This document shows, piece by piece, positions 18,281 to 25,904 of a DNA stretch of 64,000 nt. The stretch is from positions 186,001-250,000 of the forward strand of contig CAWCTF010000002.1 of NCBI GenBank assembly GCA_963798435.1, in the 5' to 3' direction. The notes beneath the pieces were generated by a model. The model was not told the origin of the DNA and made no database searches. It worked only from the letters and a program-made list of their open reading frames with translations. How positions within the stretch are numbered: position 1 is the stretch's first letter; every line of letters starts with the position of its first letter. The stretch is from JALHST01 sp963798435. GTDB taxonomy: Bacteria; Bacteroidota; Bacteroidia; Flavobacteriales; Flavobacteriaceae. A program made the position numbers and the translations under genes.

Positions 18281-18698
18281 AATAGAAGGTTTATTGGAAA
18301 AGTATTTTGAGGCCACCACGACTTTGGCCGAAGAAGAATCCCTTAGGGCCTATTTCTCACAGCCAGAGGTCCCAGCACATTTGGAGCAATATATACCGAT
18401 TTTCCGTTATGTTGTTAAAGCCAAGGAAGAGCGTTTTACTAGATCGGTACCGCTGCCGAGAACGATTGGCATCAGAAAAAGATACTTTAGCTGGGCAGCG
18501 GTGGCCGCTATGGTAGCTCTGATAGCAGGCGTCTATTTTGGCAAAAGCTATCAGGAGCAAAAAGAAGCGCAGTACGCCTATGAACAAACAAAAAAAGCCT
18601 TAGATCTTTTGGCCGAAAATTTTGGCCGAGGTACCGAAAAGTTAGCCTACTTAAAGGAATTTGAAGCAACGAAAGAAAAAATTTACAATAACAATTAA
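18267..18698 (+). CDS. anti-sigma-factor-like membrane protein
   Basis: The protein has 143 residues. Residues 1-70 form an acidic, helical cytoplasmic part (ESHKIEGLLEKYFEATTTLA), like the sigma-binding domains of Bacteroidota anti-sigma proteins. One membrane segment follows at about 72-91, then a periplasmic tail of about 50 residues predicted helical. It starts 14 bases before the sigma gene ends, a strong sign of translational coupling. I infer that it holds the sigma factor at the membrane. There is no zinc-binding HxxxCxxC motif, so it is not a ZAS-type anti-sigma factor. Confidence 0.82.
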   Translation: MESHKIEGLLEKYFEATTTLAEEESLRAYFSQPEVPAHLEQYIPIFRYVVKAKEERFTRSVPLPRTIGIRKRYFSWAAVAAMVALIAGVYFGKSYQEQKEAQYAYEQTKKALDLLAENFGRGTEKLAYLKEFEATKEKIYNNN

Positions 18699-18710
18699 AA
18701 AAAAGAAACA

Positions 18711-19265
18711 ATGAAAAAGTTCGTATTAATAACCGTAATGGCCGTAGTCCCAATGCTCGGGTTTTCGCAGTCCTTGTTTGATAAATATGAAGATTTGGAT
18801 AACGTTAGCGCCGTTGTAGTCAACAAAAGTATGTTTAATTTGTTGAGTAAGATCGACGTGGAAGTCGATGATCCAGAGGCTAAGGATTTTATGGATATCG
18901 CAAAAAGCTTGAACAATCTGAAGGTATTTATTACAGAGGATAAATCGGTTTCCGCCGACATGAAATCGAATGTCGAAAAATATCTCAGCTCTGCAAAATT
19001 GGAGGAGTTGATGCGTGTGAAGGACAAGGATGCCAATGTTAAATTCTACATTCGGCAAGGAAAAGATTCAGATCACGTAAGTGAACTGCTTATGTTCGTC
19101 ACTGGGATTAATAATTCAGGGGCTGACGTATCGGTAAATGGAAGAAAATTCGAGACCGTATTACTTTCCCTTACCGGAGATATCGATTTGAATAAAATAG
19201 GCTCTTTGACTAAGAAAATGAACCTTCCTGAAGAGTTGAACGAAGCAGGAAAGAAAAATAAATAG
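18711..19265 (+). CDS. DUF4252 protein, copy 1
   Basis: The protein has 184 residues with a signal peptide (residues 1-20, ending LGFSQ) and a mature part rich in acidic and lysine residues. The blocks SLFDKYEDLD, ELMRVKDKDANVKFYIRQGK and SLTGDIDLNKIGSLTKKMNL match the DUF4252 family, whose function is not known. No lipobox is seen, so it should be released to the periplasm. It is 12 bases from the anti-sigma-like gene and very similar to the next gene (same length, several blocks of 10 or more identical residues), which points to a tandem duplication. Confidence 0.88.
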   Translation: MKKFVLITVMAVVPMLGFSQSLFDKYEDLDNVSAVVVNKSMFNLLSKIDVEVDDPEAKDFMDIAKSLNNLKVFITEDKSVSADMKSNVEKYLSSAKLEELMRVKDKDANVKFYIRQGKDSDHVSELLMFVTGINNSGADVSVNGRKFETVLLSLTGDIDLNKIGSLTKKMNLPEELNEAGKKNK

Positions 19266-19279
19266 TAACTGTATGTGAT

Positions 19280-19316
19280 GTCCGTTGGCAATTGTCTTTA
19301 AGCCAAGCCAACGGAC
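19280..19316 (+). other. intercistronic hairpin
   Basis: GTCCGTTGGC (19280-19289) is perfectly complementary to GCCAACGGAC (19307-19316) with a 17-base loop, between DUF4252 copies 1 and 2. No T-run follows, so it is not a standard terminator. It might partly stop transcription or protect the upstream mRNA. Confidence 0.55.
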
Positions 19317-19385
19317 CTTGCTACTTACTATCAATTAATATTCATCAATCTGCTTGCCGAAGGGTAGGTAAAAAAATCAACAATC

Positions 19386-19940
19386 ATGAAAAAAATTAGT
19401 GTAGTATGCGTATTTGCCTTGTTGCCCGTTTTTGTGTTTTCACAGTCGATTTTCGACAAATATGAAGATATGGACCACGTAGGTTCAATAATTGTCAATA
19501 AAGGTCTGATTCGATTGGCCGGAAATTTAGCAGCGCTCGATAAAGATGATGAAGATGCCCAAAATTTTAGTGACATGGCACAAGGCATCAATGGTATCCG
19601 TGTTTTTGTAACTGAGGATAAGGAGGTATCGGCCGATATGGGCCTTACGGTGAATAAGTATCTTAAATCATCTTCCATGGAAGAACTTATGCGCGTCAAG
19701 GATAAGGATGCCAATATAAAGTTTTATATTAGAAATGGTAAAGACGAAGACCACGTTGCTGAACTTTTAATGTTCATATCTGGAATCGATAATGAAGATT
19801 TTGGGATAAACGGACGAAAATTTGAAAGTGTCCTTGTATCGTTAAGCGGGGACATCGATCTTAATAAAATCAGTACCTTGACCAAGCAAATGAACCTGCC
19901 GAAAGAATTGAACGAAGCTGGTCATTCTAGAAAGCACTGA
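19386..19940 (+). CDS. DUF4252 protein, copy 2
   Basis: Like copy 1 this protein has 184 residues, with a signal peptide ending VFSQ and the blocks SIFDKYEDMD, LMRVKDKDANIKFYIRNGK and SLSGDIDLNKISTLTKQMNL. It differs from copy 1 mainly in the segment between about residues 35 and 70. Exported, without lipobox; function unknown. It lies 120 bases after copy 1, a gap containing a 10-bp hairpin, and 32 bases before copy 3. The operon context suggests that it takes part in, or is the output of, the sigma/anti-sigma pathway. Confidence 0.88.
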   Translation: MKKISVVCVFALLPVFVFSQSIFDKYEDMDHVGSIIVNKGLIRLAGNLAALDKDDEDAQNFSDMAQGINGIRVFVTEDKEVSADMGLTVNKYLKSSSMEELMRVKDKDANIKFYIRNGKDEDHVAELLMFISGIDNEDFGINGRKFESVLVSLSGDIDLNKISTLTKQMNLPKELNEAGHSRKH

Positions 19941-19972
19941 TCAAGGAATTAAAGTATTCAAATAAACAGACC

Positions 19973-20512
19973 ATGAAAAGTATTAAATCGAGCTTGTATC
20001 TTGTCGTTTTGGTGGCTTTGACGGCATGCTCGTCGACACAAAGTTTGCAAGAGTATTATGTTGATAATGCAGAAAATCCCAACTTCCTGTCACTGGATGT
20101 CCCGACAAGTATTCTAAATCTTGATAAAGCCGACCTGACAGAAGTACAGCGCGAAGCATTGGGCTCCTTGCGAAAGCTGAATATTCTGGCATTTAAAAAG
20201 ACCGTGGATAATGAGGCCGCCTATAAAACCGAAAAAACCAATGTAAATGCCATTTTAAATGACAAGAAGTTTACCGAACTCATGAAAATGAACACTAGCT
20301 ACGGGAAGGCTACTGTAAAATATTTGGGAACAGAAGACGCTATCGATGAAGTAATTATTTATGGAAATAGTGACGATAAAGGCTTTGCATTGATACGGGT
20401 TTTGGGAAAAAAAATGAATCCGGCCCAAATGATTCAACTACTTCAGGCAATTCAAAAATCTGATTATAAAGGGGATGGCCTTAAAGAGCTTGGAGAACTT
20501 TTCAAGGGCTAA
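19973..20512 (+). CDS. DUF4252 lipoprotein, copy 3
   Basis: This 179-residue protein begins with a lipoprotein signal whose lipobox LTAC places the lipidated cysteine at residue 19. The mature part has the DUF4252 layout but is diverged: it keeps the LMKMNTSYGKATVKYLG and DEVIIYGNSDDKGFALIRVLG blocks but not the KDKDAN motif of copies 1 and 2. It would be the membrane-bound member of the trio. It closes the operon: a perfect inverted repeat begins inside its stop codon (20511-20535). Confidence 0.83.
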   Translation: MKSIKSSLYLVVLVALTACSSTQSLQEYYVDNAENPNFLSLDVPTSILNLDKADLTEVQREALGSLRKLNILAFKKTVDNEAAYKTEKTNVNAILNDKKFTELMKMNTSYGKATVKYLGTEDAIDEVIIYGNSDDKGFALIRVLGKKMNPAQMIQLLQAIQKSDYKGDGLKELGELFKG

Positions 20513-20535
20513 GACCCTAAATAATTTAGGGTCTT
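20511..20535 (+). terminator. palindromic terminator of the sigma/DUF4252 operon
   Basis: AAGACCCTAAA (20511-20521) and TTTAGGGTCTT (20525-20535) form a perfect 11-bp stem that starts within the stop codon of the last gene. Only a short T-rich tail follows. It also faces the end of purB (20580) and may serve both directions. Confidence 0.7.
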
Positions 20536-20579
20536 CACTTAATTTAAAGGTAGCAGAAAAAGCCAAGTGTCGAACCCAC

Positions 20580-21920
20580 TTAAATCCCCGTATAGTTACT
20601 GGGGGAAATGGACTTTAATTCGGTTTTAATAGCCTCTGAAACGCTTAATGTATCTATAAAACCAGCAATTGTTTGCTGGTTTATTTTTTCGTTGGTGCGG
20701 GTGAGCCCTTTCAAGGCTTCATACGGATTCGGATAGCCCTCCCGCCTCAAGATGGTCTGTATCGCCTCGGCCACGACCACCCAATTATTTTCAAGATCTT
20801 GTTCGAATTTTACGTTGTTCAACAACAATTTGTTAAGTCCTTTAAGTGTTGACTGCATTGCCAAAATTGAATGGGCAAAAGGCACTCCTACATTTCGTAA
20901 TACCGTACTATCGGTCAAATCACGTTGTAAACGTGATATGGGCAACTTTGCCGACAAATGCTCAAATAGCGCATTTGCCATTCCTAAATTTCCTTCTGAG
21001 TTTTCAAAATCAATTGGGTTTACCTTATGGGGCATGGCCGAAGAGCCTACTTCACCTTCTTTTATTTGCTGCTTAAAATAATCCATCGAGACGTACGTCC
21101 AAAAATCCCTATTTAAATCGATAAGGATGGTATTGATTCTTTTTAAGGCATCAAAAAGTGCCGCCATATGATCATAATGTTCGATTTGTGTTGTTGGGAA
21201 TGAATGATAAAGCCCTAGACCATGGACGAATTTTTTTCCAAATTCTCGCCAATCTATTACTGGATAGGCCACTTTGTGCGCATTGTAATTTCCTGTGGCA
21301 CCACCAAATTTAGCTGCGCTTGGAATGTTGTTCAATAGCGTAAACTGCTCCTCAAGGCGATGTACGAAGACATCAACTTCCTTGCCCAGTCGGGTAGGTG
21401 AGGCAGGTTGACCATGGGTGCGCGCCAACATGGGGATATCGGCCCAATCTGCGACGAGTTGTTTCAATTTATTCAGGAGCTCAAAATAATGAGGAACATA
21501 CACTTGGTTTATGGCCTCCTTTATAGAAAGCGGAATGGCCGTATTGTTTATATCCTGCGATGTCAGACCAAAATGAATGAATTCCTTGAATTCGGGGAAC
21601 CCCAATTTCTCAAATGCCTTCTTCACAAAATATTCGACCGCTTTTACATCATGGTTCGTCGTTTTTTCAATTGCTTTGATTGCCAAGGCATCGTCAATCG
21701 TAAAATTTTGATAAATGGCACGAAGATGCTTGAAATTAGAAGCATCGAACGTGGCAAGTTGCTGCAGGGGTATCTTACACAAGGCAATGAAATATTCGAT
21801 TTCTATGCGTACGCGATATTTGATCAACGCTTCTTCGGAAAAAAAGGGGGCCAGACTAGCAGTTTTATTTCTGTAACGTCCATCAATAGGGGAAATAGCA
21901 CTTAATGGATTTAATGACAT
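20580..21920 (-). CDS. purB: adenylosuccinate lyase
   Basis: The enzyme (446 residues) catalyses two fumarate-releasing steps: SAICAR to AICAR in purine synthesis, and adenylosuccinate to AMP. The superfamily signature GSSAMPHKVNPIDFEN is present near residue 285, together with the N-terminal PLSAISPIDGRYRNKT and the active-site ARTHGQPASPTRLGKE near 155. The length is that of the short PurB class. It ends near the DUF4252 operon's end (convergent) and is separated by 128 bases from the helical unknown behind it. Confidence 0.97.
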   Translation of the reverse strand: MSLNPLSAISPIDGRYRNKTASLAPFFSEEALIKYRVRIEIEYFIALCKIPLQQLATFDASNFKHLRAIYQNFTIDDALAIKAIEKTTNHDVKAVEYFVKKAFEKLGFPEFKEFIHFGLTSQDINNTAIPLSIKEAINQVYVPHYFELLNKLKQLVADWADIPMLARTHGQPASPTRLGKEVDVFVHRLEEQFTLLNNIPSAAKFGGATGNYNAHKVAYPVIDWREFGKKFVHGLGLYHSFPTTQIEHYDHMAALFDALKRINTILIDLNRDFWTYVSMDYFKQQIKEGEVGSSAMPHKVNPIDFENSEGNLGMANALFEHLSAKLPISRLQRDLTDSTVLRNVGVPFAHSILAMQSTLKGLNKLLLNNVKFEQDLENNWVVVAEAIQTILRREGYPNPYEALKGLTRTNEKINQQTIAGFIDTLSVSEAIKTELKSISPSNYTGI

Positions 21921-22048
21921 CGGCTTCGGAATTGTTTAGAATAACAAGCCGTAAATATACTTATAAGTAAGGGAGTTTAAAAGTTTAAGGTTTGAAGTTT
22001 CGATACGGGGCAGACAGCCTTGGCCATGCTTCCTGAATTGCACCATTG

Positions 22049-22621
22049 CTAAGGTCCGACTTTGTGCAATTCCTTGAGGGTCATGCGTGCTCTGGCTTGG
22101 TATGCAGCACTTCCCTTAGCATAATTTTCGGTCACTATTTGTTTAAGTTCTGGATGGATCCATTCGAATTTTCTACCCAAAAGCAATAAACCGGTCATAG
22201 AATATGCTTTCACAGCAACTTTTTGGTCTCCAATAAGCCAGTCAAAAAAACAAATAGTCATTTTCTCCAGATGTTGTTGGGTAATCTCTTTTTGAACCGA
22301 ATTAAGGGTAGTTGCAAAATAGGCTTTTAAAAGACTTTCACAGATCTTTGCCGCAGGACGCACAGATGCATCCAACCTGATTTCCCCGAGCTTTTCGGTA
22401 AACGCATCAAGATAAGGTAGCAACAAGAAAAGATGCTCTTTTGTGACATATTCCAATACCCAAAAGGCCCTACTCGAAATCGGATGTACATCTTGATAGC
22501 CAATGGCCAATAGAGGCCCTAGAAAACCGGGGTTTTCAAGGACCTTGCTGCATGCTGCATCGCGTCTCCTCCTTGAAGCGTCAACATAATTTAGCAGGTC
22601 GTAAATTTCGATTTTATCCAT
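22049..22621 (-). CDS. alpha-helical protein of unknown function
   Basis: The 190-residue protein has no signal peptide or membrane segment. It consists of successive amphipathic helices (for example SSRAFWVLEYVTKEHLFLL and VKAYSMTGLLLLGRK), which suggests an alpha-solenoid of the HEAT kind. Homologues sit beside purB in Flavobacteria and are sometimes given the name adenylosuccinate lyase by neighbourhood only; the lyase signature is absent here. The ATG at 22619-22621 is 36 bases from the divergent haem-binding protein gene, so both must share a very short promoter region. Function unknown. Confidence 0.78.
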   Translation of the reverse strand: MDKIEIYDLLNYVDASRRRRDAACSKVLENPGFLGPLLAIGYQDVHPISSRAFWVLEYVTKEHLFLLLPYLDAFTEKLGEIRLDASVRPAAKICESLLKAYFATTLNSVQKEITQQHLEKMTICFFDWLIGDQKVAVKAYSMTGLLLLGRKFEWIHPELKQIVTENYAKGSAAYQARARMTLKELHKVGP

Positions 22622-22657
22622 AAAATCGTACTTTAGGCAAGCCTCAAATTCTATAGA

Positions 22658-23131
22658 ATGAAATTAGCAAAAAAATTAGCGCCAATGCTATTGGCATTGC
22701 TGGTATTGATGCAGTTTTACAGACCTAAAATAAATAGTTCCCAAGGCGAGCATACTGCTGTTTTTCTGGCTGAAACCAATCCACCCCAGGAGGTTGCAAG
22801 GGTCTTGACCCAGACCTGTTATAATTGTCATAGTAATAACACGAATTATCCGTGGTATAATAATATAGCCCCGATATCCTATTGGTTGGCGCGCGATATC
22901 AAACAAGGGAAGGCCGCATTGAATTTTTCGGAATGGGAGCGGTATTCCCCAACCTTAAAGGTCAGGAAGTTGGGCGAAATAAAGCAAACCGTAGACTCCC
23001 AAAAAATGCCTTTAAAAAGGTACTTATGGGCACACAAGGGGCTTAAGCTTACGCAAGGGGAAAGAGCGGCAATCATGGCCTGGGCGGCACAAACTAGCGC
23101 ATTTTACCAATTAAATCTGCGACCAGAGTAG
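22658..23131 (+). CDS. haem-binding domain protein (c-type haem motif)
   Basis: The protein has 157 residues with one N-terminal hydrophobic segment (about 8-20) and a periplasmic domain holding a single CYNCH motif at residues 54-58, which would bind one c-type haem covalently. The context QTCYNCHSNNTNYPWYNNIA and the downstream SEWERYS and MAWAA segments match the Haem_bd family found in Bacteroidota. A possible distal methionine lies in QKMPLKRYL. Its role is unknown; electron transfer or haem sensing in the periplasm is plausible. The 3' end overlaps the convergent sirtuin gene by 38 bases. Confidence 0.86.
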   Translation: MKLAKKLAPMLLALLVLMQFYRPKINSSQGEHTAVFLAETNPPQEVARVLTQTCYNCHSNNTNYPWYNNIAPISYWLARDIKQGKAALNFSEWERYSPTLKVRKLGEIKQTVDSQKMPLKRYLWAHKGLKLTQGERAAIMAWAAQTSAFYQLNLRPE

Positions 23132-23786
23132 GAACACCTTTAACCGCAGTTTCGGGAATTATTTGTAATTTTTGAAAATTTTTGGCGGCTATGCTGGGTT
23201 TGGGATCGATAAAATAAATAGCGGTCGCCCTACTGGTAAAATTGATAAGACTTGCTGCGGGATATACCTGCATCGAAGTTCCGATAATTAGCACGATATC
23301 GGCCGCTGAAATACGATGCACGGCCTCCTCCAACATAGGCACCTGTTCTCCAAACCAAACGATGTGCGGCCGTAACTGATGCCCTAATTCACTCATGTCC
23401 CCCAGTTGCAGGTCGTGCTGCCAATCCAATACGATATCTTGCCGTTGTGTACATCTGACTTTTAATAATTCACCGTGTAGATGAAGTACATTTGAGCTAC
23501 CGGCACGTTCATGCAAGTCATCGACATTTTGTGTAATGATATGCACCTCGAAATATTTTTCTAAATCGACCAAAGCAAAATGCGCCTCATTCGGATCGGC
23601 CTTCAACAATTGACGACGTCTTTGATTATAGAAATCAAGAACCAAGGCGGGGTTTTTAATAAAACCTTCAGGGGATGCTACTTCGTATATATCATGCCCC
23701 TCCCAGAGACCATCGGCATCCCGAAAGGTTTTTAGTCCACTTTCTGCGCTAACTCCGGCACCCGTTAAGACGACAATTTTTTTCAT
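23094..23786 (-). CDS. cobB: sirtuin NAD-dependent protein deacylase
   Basis: The enzyme (230 residues) uses NAD to remove acyl groups from lysines. Visible features are the Rossmann-fold GAGVSAESGLKTFRD, TQNVDDLHERAGS, the catalytic histidine 104 in HLHGE, and RPHIVWFGE. Tyr53 and Arg56 (DFYNQRRR) correspond to the Y-x-x-R pair that lets class III sirtuins remove succinyl or malonyl groups. The zinc-binding cysteines normally found after HGELLKVRC are missing except for Cys112. I choose the ATG at 23784-23786 (MKKIVVLTGAG). An upstream in-frame ATG adds 14 residues not expected in the family. Confidence 0.93.
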   Translation of the reverse strand: MKKIVVLTGAGVSAESGLKTFRDADGLWEGHDIYEVASPEGFIKNPALVLDFYNQRRRQLLKADPNEAHFALVDLEKYFEVHIITQNVDDLHERAGSSNVLHLHGELLKVRCTQRQDIVLDWQHDLQLGDMSELGHQLRPHIVWFGEQVPMLEEAVHRISAADIVLIIGTSMQVYPAASLINFTSRATAIYFIDPKPSIAAKNFQKLQIIPETAVKGVPTLVADLIGKMR

Positions 23787-24058
23787 AGGTATAAAAATAG
23801 ACCTTTTAGTCGGTTCGATGTACCGCATACCAACAAGTTTCGGCTTTTTTGGGAGTGGCTAACCCAGTGGACTTTTCGACTTATAGAGGACACATTTTCA
23901 AGCCACTACATAAAATCTTCATATGTTTAATACAAAATAAATGTGAAGCACTGATTCTCCGAACAAGGATTTATTAAAAAATCCCCACTATTTCAGGAAG
24001 CAAATCATTGCGATGATTTTTTTAATATATTTATTGTAACTAACAAATTGAAAAGCAA

Positions 24059-24586
24059 ATGACTATCGCACTTTCCATACTTACGGGAATCGTTTTACTC
24101 GTGGTTATTTTGGCAATGGTGGCCCCAAAATCGTATGACGTATCGCGCTCGATCGTAATTTCGAAACCTCAGACCGACGTGTTTGAATATTTGAAATACT
24201 TGAAAAACATGGATAATTGGTCTCCATGGGCTAAAAAAGACCCCAAGATGGAGAAAAAGTTTACGGGAACCGATGGTAAAATCGGGGCTATTTCTTACTG
24301 GAAGGGCAATAAAGATGTGGGGGAAGGGGAGCAGGAAATCAAAAATATCATCGAGGGGCAACGCATTGATACCGAACTGCGCTTTTTCAAACCGTTCAAA
24401 TCTACCTCGGATTGTTATACGAAGATCGAAAGTGCAGGGAAGGAAGTAACAAGGGTTATTTGGGGATTTACAGGTAAAAATAAATTTCCAATGAGTATCA
24501 TGACCATTTTTATAAGTATGGATAAAATGGTTGGAAAAGACTTTGAGCAAGGTCTTTCTACACTTAAATCAGAACTAGAAAAGTAA
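24059..24586 (+). CDS. SRPBCC-fold protein (polyketide cyclase/START-like)
   Basis: The 175-residue protein has one N-terminal membrane segment (about 2-22) followed by an SRPBCC ligand-binding fold: SRSIVISKPQTDVFEYLKYL, then WSPWAKKDPKMEKKF and a C-terminal long helix. This resembles the membrane-anchored polyketide-cyclase/dehydrase family common in Bacteroidota. The ligand is unknown. The VOC-family gene starts at its stop codon (TAATG, 24584-24588), so both are translated from one transcript. The 272 bases between the sirtuin start and this gene hold no other feature I can support. Confidence 0.85.
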   Translation: MTIALSILTGIVLLVVILAMVAPKSYDVSRSIVISKPQTDVFEYLKYLKNMDNWSPWAKKDPKMEKKFTGTDGKIGAISYWKGNKDVGEGEQEIKNIIEGQRIDTELRFFKPFKSTSDCYTKIESAGKEVTRVIWGFTGKNKFPMSIMTIFISMDKMVGKDFEQGLSTLKSELEK

Positions 24587-24969
24587 TGAGTATAGAACAC
24601 AACATGATTGGCTGGTTCGAAATTCCTGTAAACGATATGGACCGCGCGAAAAAATTCTATGAAACCGTTTTTGCGATTTCAATTACAGTACATGATCTTG
24701 ACGGATTGATTATGGGGTGGTTTCCTAGTGCTCCTGATAAGAGGGGGGCGGCGGGTTCACTGGTACAGCACGCCATGTATTCACCAAGCGACACCCAAGG
24801 GGTTCTTATCTATTTTTCCTGTAATGACGTTGCCAATGAGGAGGGGAGGGTCAAGGCATCGGGAGGTGAAATACTACAGCCCAAAAAGGAAATTGGCGGC
24901 GGCCATGGGTTTATGGCGTTGATAAAAGACTCGGAAGGAAATAGGATTGCCTTGCACTCGCAAAAATAG
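24586..24969 (+). CDS. VOC family protein (glyoxalase/bleomycin-resistance fold)
   Basis: This protein of 127 residues has two beta-alpha-beta-beta-beta modules: MIGWFEIPVNDMDRAKKFYE at the N-terminus and VLIYFSCNDVANEEGRVKAS in the second half, ending with DSEGNRIALHSQK. Metal ligands of VOC enzymes are partly recognisable (Glu in EIPV, His and Glu near the C-terminus), but the reaction cannot be deduced. The start codon overlaps the stop of the SRPBCC gene. It converges with the phosphoesterase gene at a gap of only 4 bases. Confidence 0.88.
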   Translation: MSIEHNMIGWFEIPVNDMDRAKKFYETVFAISITVHDLDGLIMGWFPSAPDKRGAAGSLVQHAMYSPSDTQGVLIYFSCNDVANEEGRVKASGGEILQPKKEIGGGHGFMALIKDSEGNRIALHSQK

Positions 24970-24973
24970 TTGT

Positions 24974-25789
24974 CTATATAAAAAATGTAGTGGCTTCTGC
25001 CCTGGCTCCAAATCGAATGGGCAATACCGTGGTGCCAATGCCTTTTGAAACATACATTTTCGATACGGCATTTGAATACCATCCTTTAAGATATTTTCCG
25101 CTGCCATAAGGGGTGTAGAACGGGAATCCAAAAAAGGTTATTTGACCTCCGTGGGTATGACCTGACAAGATGAGCACCGATTGCAATTGTATCGAAGGTA
25201 TGAACCGATCAATATCATCCCGATATGCGGGACAATGGTTTAATAATACGGTATCAAGCGATGTATCAATGCCTGCCGAAGCTTTGACAATATCTGGGGC
25301 GCCCCATACATAATCATCTAGGCCAAGAATATTTATTTTTCTCTTCTTTACGGTAAGTTCAAACGATTGATTGATCAACAGCATACCGTTCTGGGCTTCA
25401 TAGCATTTCTGAAGCAGGTTTAAATCTAACCTCCCCGAATTTTCCTTATTGCCCAGGATGCCAATTTTTAGAATATTCGGATCTATCAATTCTAAAAAAG
25501 CGGTCAAGAGTCCGAGTTGTTTGGTACGCGTGATGGCATCACCTGTGATAAAAAGAACATCAGGTACTTCCTGATTGATGCGTGTTGCAATCCAAGTATG
25601 ATATGATTTGATCGATCGTAAATGCAGATCACTGATTTGTAGTATCTTAATTTTGGGGGAAGGTCCATGGGCAATGTCAAATTCTTTCCAATCAATGACA
25701 TATTTCTCAAACCAGAAACCATCTAGGGTGATTAGCCCGATTATTCCTAAAATCAAGGTACTAATGAAGGATCTTCTATTTAACTTCAT
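24974..25789 (-). CDS. metallophosphoesterase
   Basis: The 271-residue protein belongs to the calcineurin-like phosphoesterases, YaeI-type. The metal-binding motifs appear in order: ISDLHLRS (about 51-58), FITGDAI (GD near 82), GNKEN, LNHCPAYRDDI and SGHTHGGQ near 215. The N-terminus MKLNRRSFISTLILGIIGL resembles a twin-arginine signal (NRRSFI followed by a hydrophobic stretch), so folded export or membrane anchoring is likely. E. coli YaeI acts on phosphodiesters, but the physiological substrate here is unknown. It converges with the VOC gene. Confidence 0.88.
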   Translation of the reverse strand: MKLNRRSFISTLILGIIGLITLDGFWFEKYVIDWKEFDIAHGPSPKIKILQISDLHLRSIKSYHTWIATRINQEVPDVLFITGDAITRTKQLGLLTAFLELIDPNILKIGILGNKENSGRLDLNLLQKCYEAQNGMLLINQSFELTVKKRKINILGLDDYVWGAPDIVKASAGIDTSLDTVLLNHCPAYRDDIDRFIPSIQLQSVLILSGHTHGGQITFFGFPFYTPYGSGKYLKGWYSNAVSKMYVSKGIGTTVLPIRFGARAEATTFFI

Positions 25790-25904
25790 TTTAGGTTTCC
25801 AAAATTGGAACTAGGAATTATTATGATCTTGTTCATATTTTGGGGAAATTATACATAGAACGTATCAGAAGTACTGATTTTGGCATTCGATTTAACTCAT
25901 GAAT

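Noticed and set aside
24002..24023. AAATCAT/ATGATTT hairpin followed by T
   Set aside because: It is a weak AT-only stem with no gene ending before it on the plus strand; probably chance in AT-rich DNA.
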